Origin: CBDHHC01 sp050633205 | GTDB taxonomy: Bacteria > Pseudomonadota > Alphaproteobacteria > Rhizobiales > CBDHHC01 | NCBI GenBank assembly: GCA_050633205.1 | Contig: JBOEGA010000171.1 | Coordinates: 1-7,628 of the forward strand | Direction of reading: 5' to 3' | DNA: 7,628 bases | In this document: piece after piece, positions 1 through 5,897 of the stretch | Layout of the letters: the number at the start of each line of letters is the position of its first letter | Position numbering within the stretch: the first letter of the stretch is position 1 | Translations under genes and position numbers: made by a program | Notes under the pieces: generated by a model | The model's input: the letters and a program-made list of their open reading frames with translations, nothing else | Told to the model about the DNA's origin: nothing | Database searches by the model: none

Positions 1-65
1 ACGGTCTGCAGCACCACCCTGAAGGTGTCGGATGAGCAGGAGTATATGGGAGGTTTTGGTAGGGG
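1..65 (-). pseudogene. Possible C-terminal fragment of an AAA_4-type ATP-binding protein
   Basis: Read on the minus strand, this stretch stays open to the left edge and encodes LFPLPKPPIYSCSSDTFRVV followed by LQT. The pattern of a proline-rich linker followed by a strand of the type 'FRVVL' resembles the C-terminal part of putative transcriptional regulators with an AAA_4 (Schlafen-like) ATP-binding domain; this comparison is from memory. The first ~60 bases also look more GC-rich and codon-like than the AT-rich bases 66-138. If the reading is right, the N-terminal several hundred residues are missing, because kptA occupies the DNA that should hold them. That would make it a remnant. Plus-strand reading gives only short open frames here, with stops at 20-22, 33-35 and 85-87. 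The fragment is very short, so this is a weak call. Confidence 0.18.
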
Positions 66-138
66 GAATAAGTTTTTTGAATTTTGATAATGTGAAAAGA
101 CACGAATAATAGACATAATTGTATGCAGTTTATCGGGC

Positions 139-696
139 ATGAAAGAAATATATAAAAATTTAAGTAAAACGATGGCTCATGCTTTGCGCCATGACCCGAA
201 GCAATACGGGCTTATTCTCGATGAAAATGGCTGGCTGGCAATTGATATTCTTATTGCCGGGCTGAAAAGCAGAAGCAAAAAGTGGAATATTCTGGACCGC
301 AATCTTATTGAAGCAATGATCGCTGATGCAGACAAAAAAAGATATGAGATTGCAGGAGATCGTATACGAGCTGTTTATGGTCATTCCTCCCCGGATATCG
401 AGATCAGCTACGAGGCCTCTGAACCACCGGAGATATTGTATCACGGGACCACTCCCCAGGTTATTGATCTGATTAAAGTTGAAGGGCTTAGAAAGATGAA
501 CAGGAAATATGTGCATCTGTCTCCTGATACGGAAACGGCTATTATTGTTGCAAGGAGAAGGACCAGCCAACCTGTACTTATTAAGATCGAAGCCCGAAAA
601 GCTTACAAAAATGGTCTACAATTCTATTATGGGCACGATCAGGTCTGGCTTTCTGAAAATATTTCGGCCGAATATCTAAACTTTGAAGACTGCTAA
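139..696 (+). CDS. kptA: RNA 2'-phosphotransferase, KptA/Tpt1 family
   Basis: Tpt1/KptA enzymes remove an internal 2'-phosphate from RNA by transferring it to NAD+, giving ADP-ribose 1'',2''-cyclic phosphate and nicotinamide. In fungi the substrate is spliced tRNA; the bacterial substrate is uncertain. The 185-residue protein has the normal family length and both lobes. The N-terminal winged-helix lobe contains LSKTMAHALRHDP (8-20) with the catalytic Arg17-His18 pair. It is followed by IRAVYGHS (76-83), whose Arg77 matches the third conserved arginine. The C-terminal ADP-ribosyltransferase-like lobe has LYHGTT (100-105), VHLSPD (125-130), the arginine cluster RRR (139-141) and the end motif VWLSE (169-173). 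The ATG at 139 places the family's N-terminal helix correctly; only a weak GGG lies at 135-137 as a ribosome binding site. It stands alone: the next gene is 146 bases downstream and unrelated. No RNA ligase or tRNA-splicing partner is in view. Confidence 0.93.
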   Translation: MKEIYKNLSKTMAHALRHDPKQYGLILDENGWLAIDILIAGLKSRSKKWNILDRNLIEAMIADADKKRYEIAGDRIRAVYGHSSPDIEISYEASEPPEILYHGTTPQVIDLIKVEGLRKMNRKYVHLSPDTETAIIVARRRTSQPVLIKIEARKAYKNGLQFYYGHDQVWLSENISAEYLNFEDC

Positions 697-813
697 GCCA
701 CTGAATATTATCAATTAAATTCGGTATATAAAATTCTATAAGAAATACATCTGTTTTTTAGTCAGATTCTAGCGTGTTGCTTGAATGTTCTCAGATATTT
801 TTAGTCTATTCTA

Positions 814-834
814 CCCTGTAAGAGTGAAACAGGG
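814..834 (+). promoter_or_regulatory. Leader hairpin covering the ribosome binding site of the TadG-like gene
   Basis: CCCTGT (814-819) and ACAGGG (829-834) are exact inverted repeats with a 9-base loop. The right arm supplies the only purine-rich ribosome binding site (AGGGA, 831-835), seven bases before the ATG at 843. Folding would therefore compete with ribosome binding. The rest of the 146-base gap after kptA (697-842) is AT-rich. It contains promoter-like fragments such as TTGAAT (781-786) and TATTCT (807-812), but their 20-base spacing is too long to call a promoter. No strong terminator for kptA is seen there. Confidence 0.4.
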
Positions 835-842
835 ACAGCATC

Positions 843-2150
843 ATGAAGAGCACTTTTATCAAAAAGTTAATGCGGGATAAACGCGGCCATGTGGGCGTGA
901 TGTTCGGTATGTGTCTTTTACCGGTACTTTCTGCAGTCGGAATGTCTATAGATTATTCATCTGCAATCAGTGCCAAGTCAAAAATACAGGTTGCACTTGA
1001 TGCTGCGGCTCTGGCAGCAGGGCGGGAATTGCAAACGACAGGCAGTGAAGCTGCTGCAACAGCAGCGGCTCAAAAACACTTTTCATCGACACTTAACAGT
1101 AAAATTACTGCAACAGTGAGTGTTGACAGTATAGACTCACAAACAGGAAAAATTAATCTCTCCGGTACTGCCTCTGTTCCAACGACTATTATGAGTATTA
1201 TTGGTGTTGACAATATCACAGTTTCCTCAACGACCCAGGCCGAGCTTGCTATAGGAGGGGCCGGTGAAAAAGATGTCGAGATATCAATGATGCTTGACGT
1301 TACCGGTTCTATGGGGGGCAGCAAATTATCGGATATGAAACTTGCAGCAAAAGATCTTATACAGATTGTGTTACAGGGCAACGGCATATCGACTTTGAAG
1401 GCGCGGGTTGCACTTGTCCCATTTTCTGAAGCTGTGAATGTTGGCAGTTATATGAGTTCTGTTGGCAAGAGTGTATCCAGTAAAAAGAAGTTTACCTATA
1501 AAAACGGAAAAAAATACACCTGGAACCGAAGCTCTAACTGTGTTTCCGAGAGAACAGGCACAAATGCATTTACAGATGCTGCTCCCAGCGGAAGCGACCT
1601 TGTAGGACGGGTTTATTCCTCTAACGGAAGCTGTAAGCCCAGTTCAAAAATTATTCCACTTACTGATGACCAGACGCTGCTGGAAAATACTATCGACGGC
1701 TTCAGTGCAAGTGGATATACGGCAGGACATCTCGGTACTGCATGGGCATGGTATATGCTGTCTCCAAACTGGAAAAACGTCTGGCCTTCTTCGAGTGAAC
1801 CTGCTGATTATGATCCGGAAGAAACTATGAAGATTGCTATTCTGATGACTGACGGTGAATATAACACTCAATATAGCGGTCATATTCAGACGCGGTATCA
1901 GAAATATGCAAGCAATTCTCCAAATGGCTCTTCTGATACACAGGCAGACAAACTGTGTGAGAAAATGAAAGAAGCAGGTGTAACGGTATACACGATCGGT
2001 TTTGACCTGAACAGCAGTTCTGCCAAGAATACACTGAAGGGATGTGCAACTTCTGATGATCATTACTTCCTCGCAGATGATGGCGAGAAGCTTCGTGCTA
2101 CATTCAGAGAGATTGCATTTCAGATTGCCCAGTTACGTCTGTCAAAATAA
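843..2150 (+). CDS. TadG-like pilus-assembly protein with von Willebrand factor A domain
   Basis: This 435-residue protein begins like the TadE/TadG family of Tad (Flp) pilus minor components. A basic stretch RDKRGHVGVMF (11-21) leads into one hydrophobic segment (about 17-36), followed by a helix with the characteristic ALDAAALAAGREL (51-63). The N terminus should be cytoplasmic and the rest periplasmic. A von Willebrand A domain starts near residue 144 (VEISMMLDVTGSM). It carries the metal-ion site DxTGS (Asp152, Thr154, Ser156), a threonine in SGYTAGHLG (Thr293) and MTDGEYN (335-341). A Ser/Gly/Lys-rich insertion lies between about 205 and 270, and four cysteines occur in the exported part (233, 264, 372, 401). 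No pilin, prepilin peptidase, TadA ATPase or TadB/C gene is nearby, so this is an orphan copy. It may act in surface attachment or as a secreted metal-dependent adhesion protein. The start is fixed by AGGGA upstream and by the family's typical N terminus. Confidence 0.88.
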   Translation: MKSTFIKKLMRDKRGHVGVMFGMCLLPVLSAVGMSIDYSSAISAKSKIQVALDAAALAAGRELQTTGSEAAATAAAQKHFSSTLNSKITATVSVDSIDSQTGKINLSGTASVPTTIMSIIGVDNITVSSTTQAELAIGGAGEKDVEISMMLDVTGSMGGSKLSDMKLAAKDLIQIVLQGNGISTLKARVALVPFSEAVNVGSYMSSVGKSVSSKKKFTYKNGKKYTWNRSSNCVSERTGTNAFTDAAPSGSDLVGRVYSSNGSCKPSSKIIPLTDDQTLLENTIDGFSASGYTAGHLGTAWAWYMLSPNWKNVWPSSSEPADYDPEETMKIAILMTDGEYNTQYSGHIQTRYQKYASNSPNGSSDTQADKLCEKMKEAGVTVYTIGFDLNSSSAKNTLKGCATSDDHYFLADDGEKLRATFREIAFQIAQLRLSK

Positions 2151-2159
2151 AAGCATATT

Positions 2160-2220
2160 CCACTCCACATCGTTCTGATAAGGAGTGGCCGGGTGTAACT
2201 GGCCAAAGCTGGCCATAGTT
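2160..2220. terminator. Pair of inverted repeats between convergent genes, possible bidirectional terminator
   Basis: The 73-base gap between the TadG-like gene and bla holds two stem-forming repeats. CCACTCC (2160-2166) pairs with GGAGTGG (2182-2188) across a 15-base loop. TGGCCA (2200-2205) pairs with TGGCCA (2210-2215) across AAGC, and AACT (2197-2200) can alternatively pair with AGTT (2217-2220) to lengthen the stem if a bulge is allowed. TGGCC occurs three times (2186, 2200, 2210). Neither strand shows a convincing U-tract after the stems, so intrinsic termination is plausible from the position but not proven. Confidence 0.4.
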
Positions 2221-2223
2221 CAT

Positions 2224-3111
2224 TTACTTTTCCAGACTTAGAAACAGAGCCTGTCCAATGTCGGCAATTGCCATGTTCCTTTCTTTAAAGGAAGCTTTAT
2301 TGCCAGTGATGTAGAGGGTGGCGATAACAGGTTTTCTTTTCGGGGGCCAGATTACAGCAATAATTGACCGGGACCCATAACCGCCAGCACCAGTTTTATC
2401 TCCTATTTTCCAGCCTTCCGGAAGGTTCTTTCGAAATAAAGATGCAGCAACCTGATCCTGTATCATCCAGGTTGCCAACTGTTGTTTTGATCTTTCTGAC
2501 AGTATTTTGCCAAACAGCAATTTGTGAAGTGATGTGAGCGCAGCATTTGGTGTGGTTGTATCGCGGACATCTTCAGGTTTTCCCTGATTGAGTTCAGTTT
2601 CCCAGCGGTCAATACGTGTGATTTTATCTCCCAGGTCTTTCATAAAGTCAGTTAATCCTCCGGGGCCGCCAATTGTCTCCATTAGCAAATTTGCAGCAGT
2701 ATTGTCACTCATGGTTACAGTTGAATGGCAAAGCTCTCCCACAGTCATTCCATTAGGGATATTGTCTTTTGTAACCGGGGAGTAAGATACAATCTGCTCC
2801 CTGGAATATCTGACAGTTCTTGAGAGTTTTTCTTTTCCCTTATCAACTTTTCCAAGAATTGCTCCACATAAGAATACCTTAAATGTGCTTGATAAGGGAA
2901 ATAACTGATCCGCATTATATTGCAGGCGTTTGCCCGTCTCCAGATCATAGGTTGCCATCCCGATACGAGCCCCTCCCAGCCTTTGCTCAACTTCTTTAAT
3001 TTTTTTTAATATTGGTTCCTGCGCAAAAACAATGTGATTTTGAAACTGCAGGATAGCAAATAATATGAGAGAAACAGCCAGTCGATTTAAATATTTGATA
3101 TTATTTTTCAT
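2224..3111 (-). CDS. bla: Class A serine beta-lactamase
   Basis: This is a periplasmic enzyme that hydrolyses beta-lactams through an acyl-serine intermediate. The 295-residue length is normal. Residues 1-30 form a signal peptide (basic start, hydrophobic core 11-22, likely cut after VFA). All class A motifs are present: STFK (75-78, catalytic Ser, Ambler 70-73), SDN (135-137, Ambler 130-132), the omega loop RWETELN (169-175, Glu171 = Ambler 166) and KTG (239-241, Ambler 234-236). Cys84 and Cys128 fall at Ambler 77 and 123, the disulfide positions of TEM and SHV enzymes. GSRS (246-249) places Arg at Ambler 244, and ERN places Asn at 276, again TEM/SHV-like. Gly at 238 and Arg at 164 favour a penicillinase or narrow-spectrum profile (inference). 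The start is supported by AGGAT upstream. No LysR-type regulator adjoins it, so expression is probably not AmpR-controlled. Only 100 bases separate it from the codirectional MATE gene. Confidence 0.96.
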   Translation of the reverse strand: MKNNIKYLNRLAVSLILFAILQFQNHIVFAQEPILKKIKEVEQRLGGARIGMATYDLETGKRLQYNADQLFPLSSTFKVFLCGAILGKVDKGKEKLSRTVRYSREQIVSYSPVTKDNIPNGMTVGELCHSTVTMSDNTAANLLMETIGGPGGLTDFMKDLGDKITRIDRWETELNQGKPEDVRDTTTPNAALTSLHKLLFGKILSERSKQQLATWMIQDQVAASLFRKNLPEGWKIGDKTGAGGYGSRSIIAVIWPPKRKPVIATLYITGNKASFKERNMAIADIGQALFLSLEK

Positions 3112-3140
3112 ATCTCATCCTGTATGATTGTGAAGGATTT

Positions 3141-3168
3141 TTTAAACGCCTGTTTAATTTCTGTTCAA
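3141..3168 (-). promoter_or_regulatory. Candidate bla promoter
   Basis: On the minus strand TTGAAC (3168-3163) and TTTAAA (3146-3141) are separated by 16 bases and resemble -35 and -10 elements (each 4 or more matches to sigma-70 consensus). They would give a short leader of about 20-25 bases before the bla ATG at 3111, and AGGAT (3122-3118) serves as the ribosome binding site. The match is modest. Read-through from the MATE gene is an alternative way to express bla. Confidence 0.35.
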
Positions 3169-3187
3169 ACCTGAGAGGTTCCAACAG
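3161..3187. repeat. Near-perfect 27-base dyad overlapping the candidate bla -35 element
   Basis: The plus strand reads CTGTT-CA-AACCT, then GAG, then AGGTT-CC-AACAG. The two 12-base arms match at 5+5 positions around a two-base step containing one mismatch and one G-U-compatible pair. It lies 25 bases past the MATE stop codon and 50 bases before the bla start. It could be a hairpin at the end of the MATE transcript, but no U-run follows it. It could also be a protein-binding operator, since its left arm contains the predicted -35 of bla. Confidence 0.45.
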
Positions 3188-3211
3188 GGTAAAGTTCATA
3201 TCGACCATGCT

Positions 3212-4630
3212 TTACTTCCACCCTGTGAATTTTACCGAGGCTGTAATCAGAAGACCGAATATAATCATGCCTGCGGATATGGCGTAGAATACTCCTTCCA
3301 CGCCAGCATTGAATGCACTCACCATATAATAAGCAGTGGTTAAGACAAGTATTGTGCGGAGGGTCGCAGCTGTTACCGGAAGTATAACTTTTCCTGCGCC
3401 CTGTGAAGCAAAACTGAGTGACAGCCCCAATACCAGGAAACCATAAGCAGGCGCGACTATATGGAAATATGCTGCTCCGGCTGCCCATATTTCTGATTGA
3501 TCCGGCCTCAGAAACAGGCCAAGCCATATACCGGGAAAAAGGGCCAGCACAAGACCGATCACGCCGAAGAAGATGGCAACACCTATTCCGCCAGTCCATG
3601 TTATCAGGAGTGCCCGCTCTCTGTTACCACCGCCGATATTTGCGCCTACCATTGATGTTAAAGCTGCCCCGACGCCAAATACCAATGGCAAGAGAATAAA
3701 CTCCAATCTGGTTCCAAGACCAAATCCCGCAAGAGCGTCTTTGCCAAACTGTCCGACAAATCCTGTTACGGCAATTGTTGAGGTAATGGTCATCATGGTT
3801 CCAAAGCAGGATACCAGACCGACCCGCAGGATATCCATAAATAATGCCACTTTCAGCCCTGAGAACATATGCCTGAGCGACAGTCCTGTTTTTCCGCTGG
3901 CGAGGTATATTATGGATACGATACCACCGATTGCCGAGACTGCGACAGGGGCAAGTGCCAGACCCGCCATGCCCATTGCCGGAAATGGTCCCCAACCAAG
4001 TGACAGTGCGCCAAGTAAGGGTAATGCTCCCAATGAAATTCCAACCAATACAATGGAAGGCATTTTCATTTCACCAGTTCCCCTGATGATACTCAGAAGG
4101 ACATGGCAAAGCCATATGGCTATACAACCAGGGAAAAAAACGGCAGCATATTCAACTGCCCCTGCAAGCACTTCACCTTTACCGCCAAGCAAACTAAAAA
4201 ATGCAGAACCGTAAGCTGCATTCAGTACAGCTAATAAGAAAGCCATAACGGATGCTATTATCAGGGCATGAGGAATAAAGCGATCTGCCCTGTCTATATT
4301 ACCAGCTCCAAGAGCTCTTGCAACAGATGACGCGACTGCTCCACCAATTGCACCTGCTGCAAGCATATGCATAAACATAAACAGCGGGAAAACCAGCGCC
4401 AGACTTGCGAGGGCATTCTCACCCATTTTTGCGGCATAGATGGCCTCTGCAATGGTGGTAATTGTAGAAATCAACATGGCCAGCATATTCGGAGCTGATA
4501 GCCTTATCAGTGTTGGCTTGATTGGTGCTGTCAGCAGTTCTTCTGTTGTTTTTTCCCTAGCTATTCTGGCCGCTTCCAGTTTTGCAAGGGCTGCTTCATT
4601 TACCGCCAGTTTACTTGTCACAGAGGGCAT
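3212..4630 (-). CDS. MATE-family multidrug efflux transporter
   Basis: This is a 472-residue inner-membrane protein of the multidrug and toxin extrusion (MATE/NorM-DinF) family, which exports cationic drugs and metabolites in exchange for Na+ or H+. It has about twelve hydrophobic segments in two pseudo-symmetric halves. The family's repeated loop is visible in both halves: SSVARALGAGNIDRAD (101-116) and TSMVGANIGGGNRERA (325-340). The first membrane segment follows PIKPTLIRLSAPNMLAML (36-53). RGTGEMKMP (183-191) and its counterpart around SQGAGKVILP (409-418) are typical post-helix loops. Residues 1-35 form a charged, probably helical cytoplasmic extension, AALAKLEAARIAREK. The start at 4630 has only a weak GAG-rich ribosome binding site. 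The gene is divergent from the paiB-like gene and codirectional with bla downstream, so the two may be cotranscribed. The exported substrate cannot be told from sequence. Confidence 0.93.
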   Translation of the reverse strand: MPSVTSKLAVNEAALAKLEAARIAREKTTEELLTAPIKPTLIRLSAPNMLAMLISTITTIAEAIYAAKMGENALASLALVFPLFMFMHMLAAGAIGGAVASSVARALGAGNIDRADRFIPHALIIASVMAFLLAVLNAAYGSAFFSLLGGKGEVLAGAVEYAAVFFPGCIAIWLCHVLLSIIRGTGEMKMPSIVLVGISLGALPLLGALSLGWGPFPAMGMAGLALAPVAVSAIGGIVSIIYLASGKTGLSLRHMFSGLKVALFMDILRVGLVSCFGTMMTITSTIAVTGFVGQFGKDALAGFGLGTRLEFILLPLVFGVGAALTSMVGANIGGGNRERALLITWTGGIGVAIFFGVIGLVLALFPGIWLGLFLRPDQSEIWAAGAAYFHIVAPAYGFLVLGLSLSFASQGAGKVILPVTAATLRTILVLTTAYYMVSAFNAGVEGVFYAISAGMIIFGLLITASVKFTGWK

Positions 4631-4694
4631 ATCTCACTCACATTCGATTAGTGGCTAACGATCACTTCCGCTTAAACGTCAAGAAGCAGCAATA

Positions 4695-4780
4695 GTTATA
4701 TTTCAGGGTTATTGGCCAGAAATCTGTCAGTTTATTACATTGACAAAAAGGAAAAACCAAAGTTGACTGACATTTGTCAG
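4695..4780. promoter_or_regulatory. Divergent MATE/paiB control region with TGTCA/TGACA motifs
   Basis: The 165-base divergent gap contains an exact palindrome, CTGACA-TT-TGTCAG (4767-4780), ending 15 bases before the paiB ATG and abutting its purine-rich ribosome binding site (AGGAAA, 4785-4790). Further copies of the half-site lie upstream: TGTCAG (4725-4730), TTGACA (4740-4745) and TTGACTGACA (4763-4772). TGTCA...TGACA at 4725 and 4741-4745 forms a second, more widely spaced dyad. TTGACA also fits a -35 element, but no good -10 lies 16-18 bases downstream. For the MATE gene, TATAAC (minus strand, 4700-4695) could be a -10. The arrangement suggests a repressor site over the paiB start. The binding protein is unknown. 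Confidence 0.45.
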
Positions 4781-4795
4781 GAATAGGAAATAAAA

Positions 4796-5443
4796 ATGTT
4801 TTTACCCGGAGTTTTTAGAGAAGACAGACCTGAAATGCAATATCAGTTAATGCGCGAACATTGCCTTGGCGCGCTGACTGCTGTCACTGATGAAGGAATT
4901 GAGGTTGATCATTTGCCGTTTCTGATACCTCAGCCATATGACAAAATACCTGTACTGCAAACACATGTTTCGCGGCGGAATACTATCTGGGAAAGACTGA
5001 ATCCAGACCGGGAGGTTGTTGTAGTTTTTCAGGGACCTGAGCATTATATTTCCCCTACCTGGTATCCGGGAAGTAAAACACATGGCAAGGTTGCTCCAAG
5101 CTGGAACTACATGGTTGTTCATGCTTATGGAATGGTGCGTATTCAGGAGAATAAGGACTGGTTAATGCAGCATTTGCATGAGCTGACAGAACAACAGGAA
5201 GCTCAGCGCTCTGGTCCGTGGAAAATGACGGATTCACCAGAAGGTTATGCTGAGCGCCTGTCCCAGCAGGTTGTCGGAATTGAGATATCTGTTTCCCGGA
5301 TGCTCGGGAAATGGCAGGTCAGCCAGCACCGCAGTGTTCCTGACAGGCTTGGTGTTATCAATGGGCTCAGGGCTGAGAATAATTCATCCGCCCTGACCAT
5401 TGCAGACCTTATTCAGGAAAACCTGCCTGATGATAATGACTAG
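4796..5443 (+). CDS. paiB: PaiB-family FMN-binding negative transcriptional regulator
   Basis: This 215-residue protein matches the PaiB family throughout (usual length about 205-215). PaiB was named for Bacillus subtilis, where the pai locus affects sporulation and degradative-enzyme genes. Structurally it is a split-barrel FMN-binding fold, so its real biochemical role may be flavin- or heme-linked and not classical repression. Visible family motifs are FLPGVF (2-7) at the N terminus, DHLPFLI (38-44), VVFQGPEHYISPTWY (76-90), KVAPSWNY (98-105), the segment PWKMTDSPEGY (141-151), and the C-terminal GKWQVSQHRSVPDRLGV (171-187). No helix-turn-helix is evident. The ATG at 4796 is supported by AGGAAA upstream and by the conserved MFLP start. 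No paiA-like acetyltransferase adjoins it. Its last codon overlaps the stop of the convergent DUF1304 gene. Confidence 0.92.
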   Translation: MFLPGVFREDRPEMQYQLMREHCLGALTAVTDEGIEVDHLPFLIPQPYDKIPVLQTHVSRRNTIWERLNPDREVVVVFQGPEHYISPTWYPGSKTHGKVAPSWNYMVVHAYGMVRIQENKDWLMQHLHELTEQQEAQRSGPWKMTDSPEGYAERLSQQVVGIEISVSRMLGKWQVSQHRSVPDRLGVINGLRAENNSSALTIADLIQENLPDDND

Positions 5444-5862
5444 CTCTCAGCTTTTCCCAATCCACCGAAGGCAACCATGAGAAATGCCATTGCCGCTACA
5501 CCACCCTGCATGAATGCTCCAATATAAGCCTGAGCGGAGATTGCCAGTATCAGTCCTGCACCGGTTGCGAAAAGGCACATGTACATGATAAGCGCACACC
5601 CGGTTGTCACTTTGCCACGAGCCATAGCAATCAGGCCCGCTACACCGCCTAATGCGAGGAAGAGGTTATAAAAGCCCTGATTATAGAAAAGTTTCTTTAA
5701 TACGAGCGCCTGATCGTAAACTTCAACATTAACTCCTGCCTTCAGTTTTTCGATTGCAAATTCATGAATAAAGGGCTGCATCCATAAAAATGATTCAGCC
5801 ACAAATACGCCGATGTGAAACAGTATTACAAAAAGGACCAGAATAAGCGTAATAAATTTCAT
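5440..5862 (-). CDS. DUF1304 family membrane protein
   Basis: This is a small integral membrane protein of unknown function, 140 residues against roughly 120-130 for the family. About four membrane segments are visible (1-22, 66-82, 86-108, 112-134). The family signatures AESFLW (22-27), at the end of the first helix, and NQGFYNLFLA (61-70) are intact, the latter within the variable loop before helix 2. A good ribosome binding site (GGGGAGAG) precedes the ATG at 5862. The gene begins 35 bases after the stop of the S9 peptidase on the same strand, which suggests cotranscription. Its TAG stop and the TAG stop of the convergent paiB-like gene share the self-complementary bases CTAG at 5440-5443. 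Confidence 0.9.
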   Translation of the reverse strand: MKFITLILVLFVILFHIGVFVAESFLWMQPFIHEFAIEKLKAGVNVEVYDQALVLKKLFYNQGFYNLFLALGGVAGLIAMARGKVTTGCALIMYMCLFATGAGLILAISAQAYIGAFMQGGVAAMAFLMVAFGGLGKAES

Positions 5863-5897
5863 TTCATCTCTCCCCGGTTTAAAGACTGTCTTTCCTG

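Noticed and set aside
1..87. Plus-strand tail ending at TGA 85-87 as the 3' end of an upstream gene
   Set aside because: The 28 visible residues match nothing I recognise, and the last third is low-complexity AT-rich DNA. The minus-strand reading is slightly better.
160..570. Minus-strand open frame opposite kptA
   Set aside because: It lies entirely opposite a well-supported kptA frame with conserved catalytic motifs, and its product resembles no family I know.
1644..2063. Minus-strand open frame opposite the TadG-like gene
   Set aside because: The composition is odd (many Cys, Arg and Ile) and it has no domain, while the opposite strand has a full von Willebrand domain.
3573..4214. Long plus-strand open frame (213 codons) inside the MATE gene
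   Set aside because: It is antisense to a clear MATE transporter, is proline-rich with no recognisable domain, and reads as a shadow of the real frame.
2224..4630. bla-MATE region as a mobile resistance cassette
   Set aside because: No transposase, integrase, attC-like site, flanking direct repeats or terminal inverted repeats were seen around it.
4740..4768. TTGACA (4740) with TTGACT (4763) as a sigma-70 promoter for paiB
   Set aside because: TTGACT at the -10 position does not resemble TATAAT, so the motif is better explained as repeated operator half-sites.
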